From: Gammaproteobacteria bacterium
GTDB taxonomy: Bacteria; Pseudomonadota; Gammaproteobacteria; Pseudomonadales; Pseudomonadaceae
DNA length: 36,125 nt
Direction: 5' to 3'
Assembly: GCA_903970465.1 (NCBI GenBank)
Contig: CAJCIO010000157.1
Location: 1 to 36,125, forward strand
Shown: positions 8,301 through 16,692 of the stretch, piece by piece
Layout of the letters: the number at the start of each line of letters is the position of its first letter
Position numbering within the stretch: position 1 is the first letter of the stretch
The notes under the pieces: generated by a model
The model's input: only the letters and a program-made list of their open reading frames with translations
The model's database searches: none
What the model was told of the DNA's origin: nothing
Position numbers and translations under genes: made by a program

Positions 8301-10220
8301 TTACAGCCGGAACTTGCCCACCAGGGTTTGCAGGTGCACACCCAGGCGCGCAAGCTCGACGCTGGACGCTGCGGTTTCTTCACTGGCAGCCGAGGTCTGC
8401 TCGGATATGTCGCGCACGTTAAGCACGCTGCGATTGATCTCCTCGGCCACCGCGCTCTGCTGCTCAGCGGCTGCGGCGATTTGCTGATTCATCGACTCGA
8501 TCGCTGACACCGATCGCGTGATACGCCCCAGTGACACGCCTACCTGACGCGTCAATTCCACGCTGTTGTCGGTCACCGAACGGCTGTTGTCCAGCGTGTT
8601 CGCCACCTGCACAGTGCCGCTCTGCAGGCCGGTGATCAGATGTTCGATTTCTTCGATCGAACCTTGGGTACGCTGCGCCAGGCTGCGGACCTCATCGGCG
8701 ACCACGGCAAAGCCGCGACCGGCTTCACCGGCACGGGCCGCTTCGATGGCGGCGTTGAGGGCCAACAAGTTGGTCTGTTGCGCAATCGCCTTGATCACGT
8801 CCAGCACGCCGCCGATCTTGTCGCTATCACGCTTGAGGTCGGTCATCGCCAGCGTCGACTTGCCGACTTCGCCGGCCAGGCGCTCGATCTGCGTCATCGC
8901 CTGGGCCACCACCTCGTCACCTTCGCGGGCCTCACGGGACGCGCCCACTGCAGCGGCAGAAGCCTCTTCGGCATTGCGCGCCACCTCTTGCACGGTGGCG
9001 GCCATCTCGTGCATGGCCGTGGCGACCTGGTCGGTTTCGACCTTCTGACTGTTGACCCCGGAGCTGGTCTGCTCGGTCACGGTCGACAACTGCTGCGCGG
9101 CACTGGAGATCTGCACCACGCCGTCACGCAGGCCACCGACCAATTCGCGCAAGTTGAGGGTCATACGCTGCATGGTTTGCTGGAGCACGCCCAACTCGTC
9201 GCGACGCGACACGCTCGCCTGGTTGCTCAGGTCGCCGTTGGCCACCTGTTCGGCACTGCGCAATGCCGCCATCAGCGGCAAGATGATCAAACGAGTAATG
9301 AGCCAGGCCGCCAGAATGCCGAGCAGCATGGCGGCTGCTGCGGCACCGGCGAGCAGATTGCGCGCGCCGAGTACATCGGCGGCCCTGAACTCGGCCTGGT
9401 TCTGCGCCAGCTGTTGACTGGCTGCGAGCAAGTTCTTGATGTCTTCATTGAGCCCTGACTGTGCCTTGGCCGCATTGGCCTGAGCGCCGCTGAACAGCGC
9501 TAAAGTGGCGCGGTAAGCGGTCAGGGCCGTCTGGAGGCGCTGGATGTTGTCCGCCAGCGCGGGCGGCAAGGTCGGACCGAAACGGGTGAGGTAGCCGCTG
9601 AGCTGATCGATCGAATCTTTGGCCGGCTGCTCCAACTCGGGTTTGAGGCTGTAGGTGTAGCCACGCAGATCGAACCGCGCCTGCAGCATCATGCCCTTGG
9701 CTTTTATCAGGCCGTCGCGCTGTTCTTCCAGGGTGTCCTGTCCGTCCAGAGCGTCTTCGATTTTTTGCAACTCGGCCACCGCCGCGTCGGCATTGCCACC
9801 AAACACGGCGCGAGTGGCCTCACGGGCCTGGATGGCTTGGCTGAAGGCGGTAAAATCGGCGCGATAACTGCGGGCGGCCGCCGTTGCCGCATCGATATAC
9901 GGGACATTTCGCTCAGAGTCGAACTTGCCGCGGCTGTCAGCCAGATGGCTGTCGAGACTGTCGATGACTTTGACCACCTGCGCTGCGTGCTCCGCATCGT
10001 AGTTGAGGGTGTAGCTCAGGCGCGCAATGCGCACGTCCCGGGTCAGCTCGTTGAGCCTGGCGATATCCAGAATCCGATCGCTGCGCTCGCTCAGCGACTG
10101 GATGCCCAGCCACCCGGTCATGGCTATCAGCAAGGTCAGCAACAACACCGCCCCGAAGCCCAGCCGCAGCTTGGCCTTGACGCTGATATTTTCAAAAACT
10201 CCGATTACCGTGGTGGTCAT
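8301..10220 (-). CDS. Methyl-accepting chemotaxis protein with HBM-like sensor domain
   Basis: 639 residues. TM1 at about 20-40, a long, almost entirely helical periplasmic region at about 41-288, TM2 at about 289-313, HAMP at about 311-363, then the methyl-accepting signalling domain with the hairpin tip QQTNLLALNAAIEAARAGEA and GRGFAVVADEVRSLA. A periplasmic domain near 250 residues, all helix and rich in short Leu/Ala repeats, matches the helical bimodular (HBM) type known from McpS, which senses TCA-cycle acids. Here the ligand is unknown. It is encoded next to, but not in, the amino-acid importer cluster and has its own ribosome site. No C-terminal CheR-tether pentapeptide is present (ends LVGKFRL). 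Confidence 0.95.
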   Translation of the reverse strand: MTTTVIGVFENISVKAKLRLGFGAVLLLTLLIAMTGWLGIQSLSERSDRILDIARLNELTRDVRIARLSYTLNYDAEHAAQVVKVIDSLDSHLADSRGKFDSERNVPYIDAATAAARSYRADFTAFSQAIQAREATRAVFGGNADAAVAELQKIEDALDGQDTLEEQRDGLIKAKGMMLQARFDLRGYTYSLKPELEQPAKDSIDQLSGYLTRFGPTLPPALADNIQRLQTALTAYRATLALFSGAQANAAKAQSGLNEDIKNLLAASQQLAQNQAEFRAADVLGARNLLAGAAAAAMLLGILAAWLITRLIILPLMAALRSAEQVANGDLSNQASVSRRDELGVLQQTMQRMTLNLRELVGGLRDGVVQISSAAQQLSTVTEQTSSGVNSQKVETDQVATAMHEMAATVQEVARNAEEASAAAVGASREAREGDEVVAQAMTQIERLAGEVGKSTLAMTDLKRDSDKIGGVLDVIKAIAQQTNLLALNAAIEAARAGEAGRGFAVVADEVRSLAQRTQGSIEEIEHLITGLQSGTVQVANTLDNSRSVTDNSVELTRQVGVSLGRITRSVSAIESMNQQIAAAAEQQSAVAEEINRSVLNVRDISEQTSAASEETAASSVELARLGVHLQTLVGKFRL

Positions 10221-10362
10221 TGCCCCAATCCCCTCGTTTCAAATCTGCATGAATGAGGGCATGCCTGCTCTCGTATGATCAATCGCCCATACGACGTTGT
10301 CGGACTACAACTGCAAAGCTGTAATTATTTGGCAAATAAACCCACGCTATGCCCGCTCGCTG

Positions 10363-10460
10363 GCGGTTTTACCGGTAAAAGCCGCGATCACCGGGCTTCC
10401 CAACTAGACAGCAAACGGCAAGAATCCCCCCTGTGACCCTATCAACCCTGATTACCGGTA
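10363..10460. promoter_or_regulatory. Paired TACCGGTA palindromes in the MCP/TRIC intergenic region
   Basis: The 8-base palindrome TACCGGTA occurs twice, at 10370-10377 (inside the larger TTTTACCGGTAAAA, 10367-10380) and at 10453-10460, 83 bases apart centre to centre. Both are in the 252-base region between the divergent MCP and TRIC genes, and the second is just upstream of the TRIC start. This could be an operator pair or chance; no regulator is identified. Confidence 0.25.
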
Positions 10461-10472
10461 GCGACGTTCAGC

Positions 10473-11093
10473 ATGGACATGCCTTGGGTCTACACGTTTT
10501 TCGATCTGCTCGGCACCTTGGCGTTCGCCCTCAGCGGTGCCATCGCCGCGCGGCAACGGGGCCTGGATCTGTTCGGCATCGTCACCGTAGCGTTCTGCGT
10601 GGCCTGCGGCGGCGGCATCGTGCGCGATGTGTGCCTGGGCGCGGTCCCGGCCGCGGGGTTGCTCGACGTGCGCTACCTGAGCATCGCCTTCGGTGCCTCG
10701 CTGCTGACCATCCTTGCCTACACCACGGTGCAACGGATCAGCCAGCCGGTGCAGTTCTTCGATGCCTTGGGGCTGGGGTTTTTCGCGGTGGCCGGCGCCC
10801 ATAAAGCCTGGCTGTACACCGGTAACCCGCAACTGGCAGTGATGATGGGCGTGCTCAGTGCCGTCGGTGGCGGGGTGATACGCGACATTCTGCTCAACCG
10901 CACGCCGCAGATTCTCGAGAAGGAAGTCTATGCCCTGGCGGCCCTGCTGGCGGCGCTGATCCAAGTGGGTGGAGATTGGGCCGGGGTGCGCGCTGCCGGT
11001 TGGTCGGCGCTGGGCATGCTGGCGGGTGTGGGGCTACGCCTGATGGCGCTGAGATTCAAATGGAACCTGCCGCGGTTCACCGGAGACAGTTAA
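10473..11093 (+). CDS. TRIC-channel / UPF0126 family membrane protein (YadS/YicG-like)
   Basis: 206 residues, almost wholly membrane-embedded with about seven hydrophobic segments. Two internal repeats each carry a GGG(I/V)(V/I)RD motif: GGGIVRDVCLG near 49-59 and GGGVIRDILLN near 132-142. These are the hallmark of the UPF0126 duplication, related to TRIC cation channels. Bacterial members are monovalent-cation channels or, in some reports, linked to glycine or other small-molecule transport; the specific role here is not known. The ribosome site is weak, and an alternative start two codons downstream (MPWVY) is possible. It stands alone between the divergent MCP gene and the binding-protein/cyclase trio. 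Confidence 0.88.
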   Translation: MDMPWVYTFFDLLGTLAFALSGAIAARQRGLDLFGIVTVAFCVACGGGIVRDVCLGAVPAAGLLDVRYLSIAFGASLLTILAYTTVQRISQPVQFFDALGLGFFAVAGAHKAWLYTGNPQLAVMMGVLSAVGGGVIRDILLNRTPQILEKEVYALAALLAALIQVGGDWAGVRAAGWSALGMLAGVGLRLMALRFKWNLPRFTGDS

Positions 11094-11238
11094 GGCTCAA
11101 CGCCATTACGGGCGCCCGGCGGCCTCAAGATTCACCCCCCACCGCCGATAGCGTGGCCAGAAGAGCAGTCCGATGACTTGCCCGCGGTCCTACCGCAGGC
11201 GCCAGGGTTATCGATCTGCCGTAATGAGGTCGCCCTTG

Positions 11239-12045
11239 ATGAATGCGCCGCTGTTGCACAGCACCCGACGTTTGCCCCTGCTTCTGGCGGTGCTGGCAAC
11301 CTTTGTCCTGCCCGCTGTGCAGGCGGAGCCCGCGCGGTCGCCAGTGGAGCCGGCGTTGCAGATGCCGTTGCAAGTGGTGACCGAAGAGTTACCGCCCTAC
11401 AACATGACCGTCGATGGGCGACTGACGGGCATGAACACCGAGGTGGTCGAGGCAACTCTCAAGGAAGCGGGCCTGAGCGCGCCCATCCAGTCCATGCCCT
11501 GGGCCCGCGCCTACGACCTGGCGCTGCATGACCACAACGTGCTGATTTTCTCCATGGCGCGGATTCCGGAACGCGAAGCGTTGTTCCAATGGGTGGGCGC
11601 CCTCGCGACAACGCGGTGGTTCATGTATTCATACCCCGATCGGCCAATTCCGATCCAGCGCCTGGAAGACGCCAAGGCCTATCAGAACGGCGTGGTCAAG
11701 CAGGATGTCGGCGAGCTGTACCTCCTCGCCCGCGGCTTTCGCAATGGCATCAACCTGCAATCCAGCAATCGCCGCGAACTCAACTACGAAAAGCTCAAGT
11801 TCGGCCACATCGACCTCTGGATCGCTAACGAACTCAATGCCATCTACTTGGCACGCCAGGCCGGCGACGATCCAGCCAAGACCTTGGTGCGCGTCCTTGC
11901 CCTGCCCGATCTGAGCGGTGATGCCGGCCTCTATATGGCGTTCAGCCTGAAAACCCCGGCGCCCGTCGTCGAGCGCTTGCGCCAGGCTCTGCAGCGTGTC
12001 CATGACAACGGCACCTATGCGGCCATCGCTCGGAAGTGGATGTAG
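11239..12045 (+). CDS. Periplasmic solute-binding family 3-like protein, first of a paralogous pair
   Basis: 268 residues from MNAPLLHSTR. Signal peptide about 1-34 (RRLPLLLAVLATFVLPAVQA). The mature domain is a family-3 solute-binding fold: VVTEELPPYNMTVDGRLTGM, then SMPWARAYDLAL, FSMARIPEREALFQWVG, and a C-terminal VHDNGTYAAIARKW. Start chosen at 11239 because GAGG lies nine bases upstream and a proper signal peptide follows; the frame is open to 11173 but those starts lack ribosome sites. No permease or ATPase is adjacent. Instead a diguanylate cyclase gene begins directly after the stop, and a second homologous binding protein follows it. A sensory, not transport, role is inferred. Confidence 0.88.
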   Translation: MNAPLLHSTRRLPLLLAVLATFVLPAVQAEPARSPVEPALQMPLQVVTEELPPYNMTVDGRLTGMNTEVVEATLKEAGLSAPIQSMPWARAYDLALHDHNVLIFSMARIPEREALFQWVGALATTRWFMYSYPDRPIPIQRLEDAKAYQNGVVKQDVGELYLLARGFRNGINLQSSNRRELNYEKLKFGHIDLWIANELNAIYLARQAGDDPAKTLVRVLALPDLSGDAGLYMAFSLKTPAPVVERLRQALQRVHDNGTYAAIARKWM

Positions 12046-13398
12046 ATGCCCGACCGCCACGACCCGGACTTTACCGAACTGTGGCCTCACAGTCGTACCT
12101 CCGCCGCGCTGGGGCGCCGTCTGGTGTTCGCCACGCTGCTGTTCTGCCTGTTTTTTACCCTGGCCACGGTGGCCGTACGCACCTGGTTCGCCTGGAACAA
12201 CAACGTCAAGGCCATGAACGCCGAGCTGCACCTGATAGATCAGGTGTTCCAGGGCACCCTGGCCAAGGCAGTGTGGGAGATGGACCGCGATGCCCTCAAG
12301 GAACAGCTCGACAGCGTGGCCTCCGCCGCGCCGGTCGGCCAGGTCACCTTGCGCATTGTGCGCCCTGGCCGCGACCCGGAAATTCTCGAGAGACGGCGCA
12401 GCACAGAACCCGACCCCGACCCTGCCAGCGCGCCCTCGCTGCATCGCGATCTGGCCGTGACGCCCTACCCCGACGCCAGGGAACAGGTCGGCGACCTGAC
12501 CATCGTTGGCGACCCGAGGCTGCTCTGGCAGCGGCTATGGAAAGAAGTCGCGGTCATCATCATCACCCAGGTGATCCAGTCACTGGCCCTGGCCGGACTG
12601 ATCATGGCGATGTTCAACCGCACCGTCACCGTGCACGTGCGCCACGTGGCCCGGCACCTGTCACAATTGACGCCCGCCACCCTGGGGCGGCGTCTGCGCC
12701 TGCGCCGGCAGCGTCGCAACGACGATGAACTCGACCTGCTCCAGGCCGGTGTCAATCTGGTCCAGGAAAAACTCGCCACCTACCTGCAGCGCCAGCACGA
12801 AGACGAACTGGCGCTGGCCGCCAGCCGCGATCAATTGGCAGAGCTGGTCGAACAGCGCACGGCCGAGTTGCGCGCTGCCAACGTACGTCTGGAGGCCTTG
12901 AGCCGCTTCGACCCACTGACCGGCCTGGCCAACCGCCGGCATTTCGATGAGCTCAAGGCCGTGGAATTCAACCGGGCGTTACGCCACGGCCATCCGCTGT
13001 CGGTGCTGATGTGCGACATCGACCATTTCAAGGCCTACAACGACAGCCACGGCCACGCCATGGGCGACCAGTGCCTGAGCAATGTGGCGATCGTCATGAG
13101 CAGCGTGTTCAGCCGCTCTGGCGAGTTGGTGGCGCGCCTGGGGGGTGAAGAGTTCGCCATCCTGCTACCGGGCTTCGATCTGCTGCAGGCCCATCAGGCC
13201 GCCGAACAGCTGCAAGCGGCGCTGGCCGGCGCTCAACTGGCCCACGGCGCCTCGCCCGTGTCGCCGTACATGACCATTAGCATCGGCGTGGCCGAGCTGG
13301 ACCGTGCAACCATGGACCGATTCGATCAACTGCTGCAGCGTGCCGACCAGGCCCTTTATCGGGCGAAAAGCCAGGGCCGTGCCCGGAGCGTGAGCTGA
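12046..13398 (+). CDS. Membrane diguanylate cyclase (periplasmic sensor, HAMP-like linker, coiled coil, GGDEF)
   Basis: 450 residues. TM1 about 25-47, periplasmic domain about 48-167, TM2 about 168-190, a HAMP-like stretch to about 245, and a coiled coil at 245-287 (QLAELVEQRTAELRAANVRL). The GGDEF domain then starts at RFDPLTGLANRRHF. The active loop is GGEEF at 366-370 with CDIDHFKAYND upstream, so it should make c-di-GMP. The product-inhibition I-site, normally RxxD five residues before GGEEF, reads RSGE (357-360), so feedback control may be weakened. The start follows the previous stop with no gap, and its stop overlaps the next start as TGATG. The binding proteins on both sides probably act on its periplasmic domain. 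Confidence 0.92.
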   Translation: MPDRHDPDFTELWPHSRTSAALGRRLVFATLLFCLFFTLATVAVRTWFAWNNNVKAMNAELHLIDQVFQGTLAKAVWEMDRDALKEQLDSVASAAPVGQVTLRIVRPGRDPEILERRRSTEPDPDPASAPSLHRDLAVTPYPDAREQVGDLTIVGDPRLLWQRLWKEVAVIIITQVIQSLALAGLIMAMFNRTVTVHVRHVARHLSQLTPATLGRRLRLRRQRRNDDELDLLQAGVNLVQEKLATYLQRQHEDELALAASRDQLAELVEQRTAELRAANVRLEALSRFDPLTGLANRRHFDELKAVEFNRALRHGHPLSVLMCDIDHFKAYNDSHGHAMGDQCLSNVAIVMSSVFSRSGELVARLGGEEFAILLPGFDLLQAHQAAEQLQAALAGAQLAHGASPVSPYMTISIGVAELDRATMDRFDQLLQRADQALYRAKSQGRARSVS

Positions 13399-14159
13399 TG
13401 ACGCGCCTGACCAGCAGACACCTGTACCGCGCCGTGTCAGCCTTGTTGCTGGCCTTGTTGGCGGCCTTGTATTGGCAAGGCGCCAGCGCTGAAACCATCG
13501 AGACCGTGACCGAGGATTCGTCCTACAGCTACATGCAGGAGGGCAAGGTCGGCGGCGTCGCCGGGCGCATCGTCGAAGCGGTGCTCAAGCAAGCCGGCCT
13601 GGATGATTACCACATGGCCATTTACCCTTGGGCGCGGGCTTATGATCGAGCGCTGCGCGATCCGAACGTGATCATCTACCCCATTTTGCGTAACACCGAT
13701 CGCGAGAATCTATTCAAATGGGTGGGACATCTTGATTGGACCTTGCCGATCCTCTACAAGCTGCGGGCCACGCCCCAGGTGCGCATCGCCACGCTGCAAG
13801 ACGCCAGGGCCTACCGAGTCGGCGTGCTGCGTGACGACTATCGAGAAAAGTACCTGCGAGACCAAGGCTTCACGCGCCTGGTGATGGCGGCCAGCAATCA
13901 GGAGAATTTTAATCGCCTGCTCAATAGCCAGGTGCAACTGGTCGCCATGCCTGAGCGCGACGCGCGCAAATTCTGCGCCGACGCCCACGTGCCCTTCGAG
14001 ACGCTGGAAAAGGCCTACGCCATGGACGATCTGTCGAGGGAGATCTACATCGCCTTCAGCCAGGCCACCTCGGACGAACTCGTCGACCGAGTGCGCGCTG
14101 CCTATGAGCAGTTGCAGCAAAACGGGATGATCGAACGGCTGTTGCAAGAACAGCCCTGA
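13398..14159 (+). CDS. Periplasmic solute-binding family 3-like protein, second of a paralogous pair
   Basis: 253 residues. Signal peptide about 1-31 (YRAVSALLLALLAALYWQGASA), mature start near ETIETVTEDS. It has the same core as the gene at 11239: YPWARAYDRAL, then ILRNTDRENLFKWVG, and a C-terminal YEQLQQNGMIERLLQ. Across the 34-residue block starting at PWARAYD the two proteins share 21 identities by my count. It lacks the N-terminal PPYN ligand-loop wording of the first copy (here SSYSYMQEGKVGGVAG), so ligand binding may differ. Its start overlaps the cyclase stop (TGATG), giving tight coupling. No transporter partner is nearby. Confidence 0.88.
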   Translation: MTRLTSRHLYRAVSALLLALLAALYWQGASAETIETVTEDSSYSYMQEGKVGGVAGRIVEAVLKQAGLDDYHMAIYPWARAYDRALRDPNVIIYPILRNTDRENLFKWVGHLDWTLPILYKLRATPQVRIATLQDARAYRVGVLRDDYREKYLRDQGFTRLVMAASNQENFNRLLNSQVQLVAMPERDARKFCADAHVPFETLEKAYAMDDLSREIYIAFSQATSDELVDRVRAAYEQLQQNGMIERLLQEQP

Positions 14160-14187
14160 ACACCGGCCCTCTTGGGCTGAGGTATAG

Positions 14188-14280
14188 GGCCCCTTCGCGG
14201 GCAAGCCTTGCTCCTACAGGGTATGACTCGACACCGGCTGACACTGTGGGAGGCCTGCTCGCGAGCAGGCTATCGGCATC
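14188..14280. repeat. REP doublet (REPIN-like) between convergent genes
   Basis: Two oppositely oriented REP units: 14188-14220 (reverse unit, CTTCGCGGGCAAGCCTTGCT then CCTACAGG) and 14244-14280 (forward unit, CTGTGGGAGGCCTGCTCGCG then AGCAGGC). This head-to-head arrangement is typical of Pseudomonas REPINs found in 3' intergenic spaces. It separates the converging binding-protein and antiporter genes. Confidence 0.75.
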
Positions 14281-16090
14281 AACGGGTCTTTTCGGCCTCT
14301 TCCTGCTCCCGATCGGCGTCGAACAACCGCGTCAGCTCGGCCCGCGCTTCCTGGGCGCTTTGCATGACCTTGGCGGCGTCATCGTAGACCTTGTGCTGCG
14401 CTTGCAGCAGCTGTTCGTCGTGCAGCTTGAAGCGCCGAATGCGCGTGTCCGCCTGGGACTGACTCAGGCCCAGGCCCATCAGGGTGCGCCGGCTCATTTC
14501 CAGGCTCGAGTAGTAGGTCTCGCGCACCGCCACGGCGCCCACGTCGACCAGCCGATGCACATGCTGCCGGTTGCGCGCCCGGGCGATGATCTTGACGTGC
14601 GGATACAGGCGGCTGACCAGTTCGGCGGTGCGGATGTTGATGTCCGGGTCATCGGTGGCGATCACAAAGTATTCGGCCTGCTCGACCTTCGCCGCCTGGA
14701 GGATTTCGGGGCGCAGCGGATCACCGTAGAACACTGGCACATGACCAAAGCTGCGAGAGAACTCGACACTCTCGACAGCCGTGTCCAGGGCAACGAAATT
14801 GACCTTTTGCGCGCGCAGTATCCGCGCGATGATCTGCCCCATGCGGCCCATGCCGGCGATCACCACCCGCGGAGCATCGCTGTCGATCTCGCTGTACTCG
14901 GCGGGTATTTCCCGCGCAGGCAGCGGGCGCGCCTTGAGCAGCCGTCGGCCCAGCAGCAACAGCAGCGGGGTCAGGGCCATCGACAAGGTGATGGTCAGCA
15001 CCAGCAGGTCGTACAGCCCGGCATCGAACAGGCCTTGATCGCGGCCGATCTTGAACACCACAAAGGCGAACTCACCGCCCGCCGCCAACACCAGCCCCAG
15101 ACGCAGCGCACTGCGCCGATCCAGGCCGCCGCCCAGGCGCCCGATAAAGATCAACAGGGGCAGTTTGATCAGCACCAGCAACAGGGTCAGGCCCAGCACC
15201 TGGGCGGGCGCCTGGAACAACAGGCCGATATTGGCGCCCATGCCGACGCTCATGAAAAACAGCCCCAGCAGCAGCCCCTTGAACGGCTCGATCTGCGACT
15301 CCAATTCGTGACGGTACTCGGAATCGGCCAGCAGCAAACCGGCCAGAAAGGCCCCCAAGGCCATGGAGACGCCGGCCAGATCCATCAGCCACGCGGTGCC
15401 AATGACCACCAGCAGCGCCGTGGCGGTGGACACTTCCGGCAGACCGGTACGGGCAACGATGCGGAACACCGGGCGCAGCAAGTAGCGTCCGCCCACCACC
15501 ACGACGGCGATGCTGCCCAGCACGCGCAAGCCATGATTGAGCGCGTCACCGCCCTCGCCCTGGCCGCCACCGGCCAGCAGCGGCACCAGGGCGATCAACG
15601 GAATGGCGGCGATGTCCTGAAACAACAGAATGGCGAACGCCAGGCGACCGTGGGGGGCGTTGAGTTCCTTGCGCTCGGCCAGACTCTGCAGGCCGAACGC
15701 GGTGGACGACAGCGCCAGGCCCAAACCCAGCACCACTGCACTGTTGAATGGCTGGCCAAAGCCGAGCAAGGCCACACAGCCGATCACCAGGCCGGTCAGC
15801 AACACCTGCGCCAGGCCTACCCCGAACACCGATTTGCGCATCACCCACAAACGCTTGGGCGACAACTCCAGGCCAATGATGAACAACAAAAGCACCACAC
15901 CGAGTTCCGAGACATGGGCCACGCGTTGCGGATTGCCGATCAGCCCCAACAGGGAGGGGCCGATAATGACCCCCGCGAGCAGATAACCGAGTACCGCGCC
16001 CAATTGCAGGCGCTTGGCCAGAGGCACGGTGATTACCGCCGCGAGCAGAAAAACCACAGCCACCTGCAGCATGTTGCCTTGTTCCGGCAT
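14279..16090 (-). CDS. CPA2-family monovalent cation:proton antiporter with TrkA-N domain (KefB/KefC-like)
   Basis: 603 residues from MPEQGNMLQV. About 12 membrane segments at 7-385 form the Na/H exchanger domain, including LLFQDIAAIP at 156-165 and GLELSPKRLW at 73-82. A cytoplasmic Rossmann RCK/TrkA-N domain follows with GMGRMG at 413-418, and then a C-terminal helical tail. Length equals E. coli KefB (about 601). These systems export potassium in exchange for protons and are often gated by nucleotides or glutathione adducts; no KefF/G ancillary gene is adjacent. Start set at 16090 because GGAG is nine bases upstream; the frame is open to 16252 through a REP repeat, which I reject. Confidence 0.92.
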   Translation of the reverse strand: MPEQGNMLQVAVVFLLAAVITVPLAKRLQLGAVLGYLLAGVIIGPSLLGLIGNPQRVAHVSELGVVLLLFIIGLELSPKRLWVMRKSVFGVGLAQVLLTGLVIGCVALLGFGQPFNSAVVLGLGLALSSTAFGLQSLAERKELNAPHGRLAFAILLFQDIAAIPLIALVPLLAGGGQGEGGDALNHGLRVLGSIAVVVVGGRYLLRPVFRIVARTGLPEVSTATALLVVIGTAWLMDLAGVSMALGAFLAGLLLADSEYRHELESQIEPFKGLLLGLFFMSVGMGANIGLLFQAPAQVLGLTLLLVLIKLPLLIFIGRLGGGLDRRSALRLGLVLAAGGEFAFVVFKIGRDQGLFDAGLYDLLVLTITLSMALTPLLLLLGRRLLKARPLPAREIPAEYSEIDSDAPRVVIAGMGRMGQIIARILRAQKVNFVALDTAVESVEFSRSFGHVPVFYGDPLRPEILQAAKVEQAEYFVIATDDPDINIRTAELVSRLYPHVKIIARARNRQHVHRLVDVGAVAVRETYYSSLEMSRRTLMGLGLSQSQADTRIRRFKLHDEQLLQAQHKVYDDAAKVMQSAQEARAELTRLFDADREQEEAEKTR

Positions 16091-16148
16091 TCGCCAGATC
16101 TCCCTTTCCAGTTGAATGATGAACCGACGAAGGCGCGGTATTTGCCGT

Positions 16149-16252
16149 GGCCCTTTCGCGAGCAAGCGTTGCTCACACAGGTCTACACCCCCGACAACGA
16201 ACGAAGGCTTTGCAGCGAAGCTTGCTCGAGAAGGGGCCTGTCCTGAAACCAC
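16149..16252. repeat. REP-like doublet upstream of the CPA2 antiporter
   Basis: Two REP-type palindromes: 16149-16181 (GCCCTTTCGCGAGCAAGCGT then TGCTCACACAGG) and 16204-16243 (AGGCTTTGCAGCGAAGCTTG then CTCGAGAAGGGGCCTG). They have the same family signature as the repeat at 14188. They lie between the antiporter start and the end of the response-regulator gene, both minus strand, so they may also serve as a transcript boundary. Confidence 0.65.
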
Positions 16253-16297
16253 AGACCGGAAAGAATAAACGAGGAGTGAGACTGAAAAAGGACTTTC

Positions 16298-16666
16298 TCA
16301 GTATTTGTGGGGCGGGGCCAGTTGCCTGACCAAGGCGATCACTTGGTTGATATCGAAAGGCTTGTCGAACACCGCTTCGAACAGCTCCGGGTGTTCACGA
16401 CCCATAGCAGCTTGAGCGCCACTCATCAATAGAATCGGCAGGAACTTGCCATCTTCGCGTTCGCGGATGGCCTTGGCGAACTCCAGCCCGTCCATCACCG
16501 GCATCATGAAATCCGTGATCACTAGCTCGGGCCGCTCGCGCGTCAGTACCTCAAGTCCCTTCTTGCCATTGCTCGCGGTGACGGTCATATAGCCTTCTTC
16601 CTCAAGCGCGAACCCGAGTATGTCGGCAATCAGGTACTCGTCATCGACGATCAGGATGGTGGTCAT
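16298..16666 (-). CDS. Single-domain (CheY-like) response regulator paired with KaiC-like protein
   Basis: 122 residues, receiver domain only. Acidic pocket DDE at 8-10, phosphoacceptor Asp52 (VITDFMMPVMDG), conserved Ser82 in LLMSGAQ, and Lys102 in FDKPF. With no output domain it must act by protein contact. It starts 26 bases after the end of the KaiC-like gene on the same strand, so the two are almost certainly one transcript. No histidine kinase gene is adjacent, so the phosphodonor is unknown; transfer from an unlinked hybrid kinase or direct interaction with the KaiC-like ATPase are the obvious options. Confidence 0.92.
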   Translation of the reverse strand: MTTILIVDDEYLIADILGFALEEEGYMTVTASNGKKGLEVLTRERPELVITDFMMPVMDGLEFAKAIREREDGKFLPILLMSGAQAAMGREHPELFEAVFDKPFDINQVIALVRQLAPPHKY

Positions 16667-16692
16667 TTTTTTTCACATCAATCCAGATGACA

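Noticed and set aside
14246..16246. 666-codon open frame on the plus strand opposite the CPA2 antiporter
   Set aside because: Its composition (runs of Gln, His, Arg) is what a GC-rich antisense frame gives; the minus strand encodes a full transporter with clear motifs.
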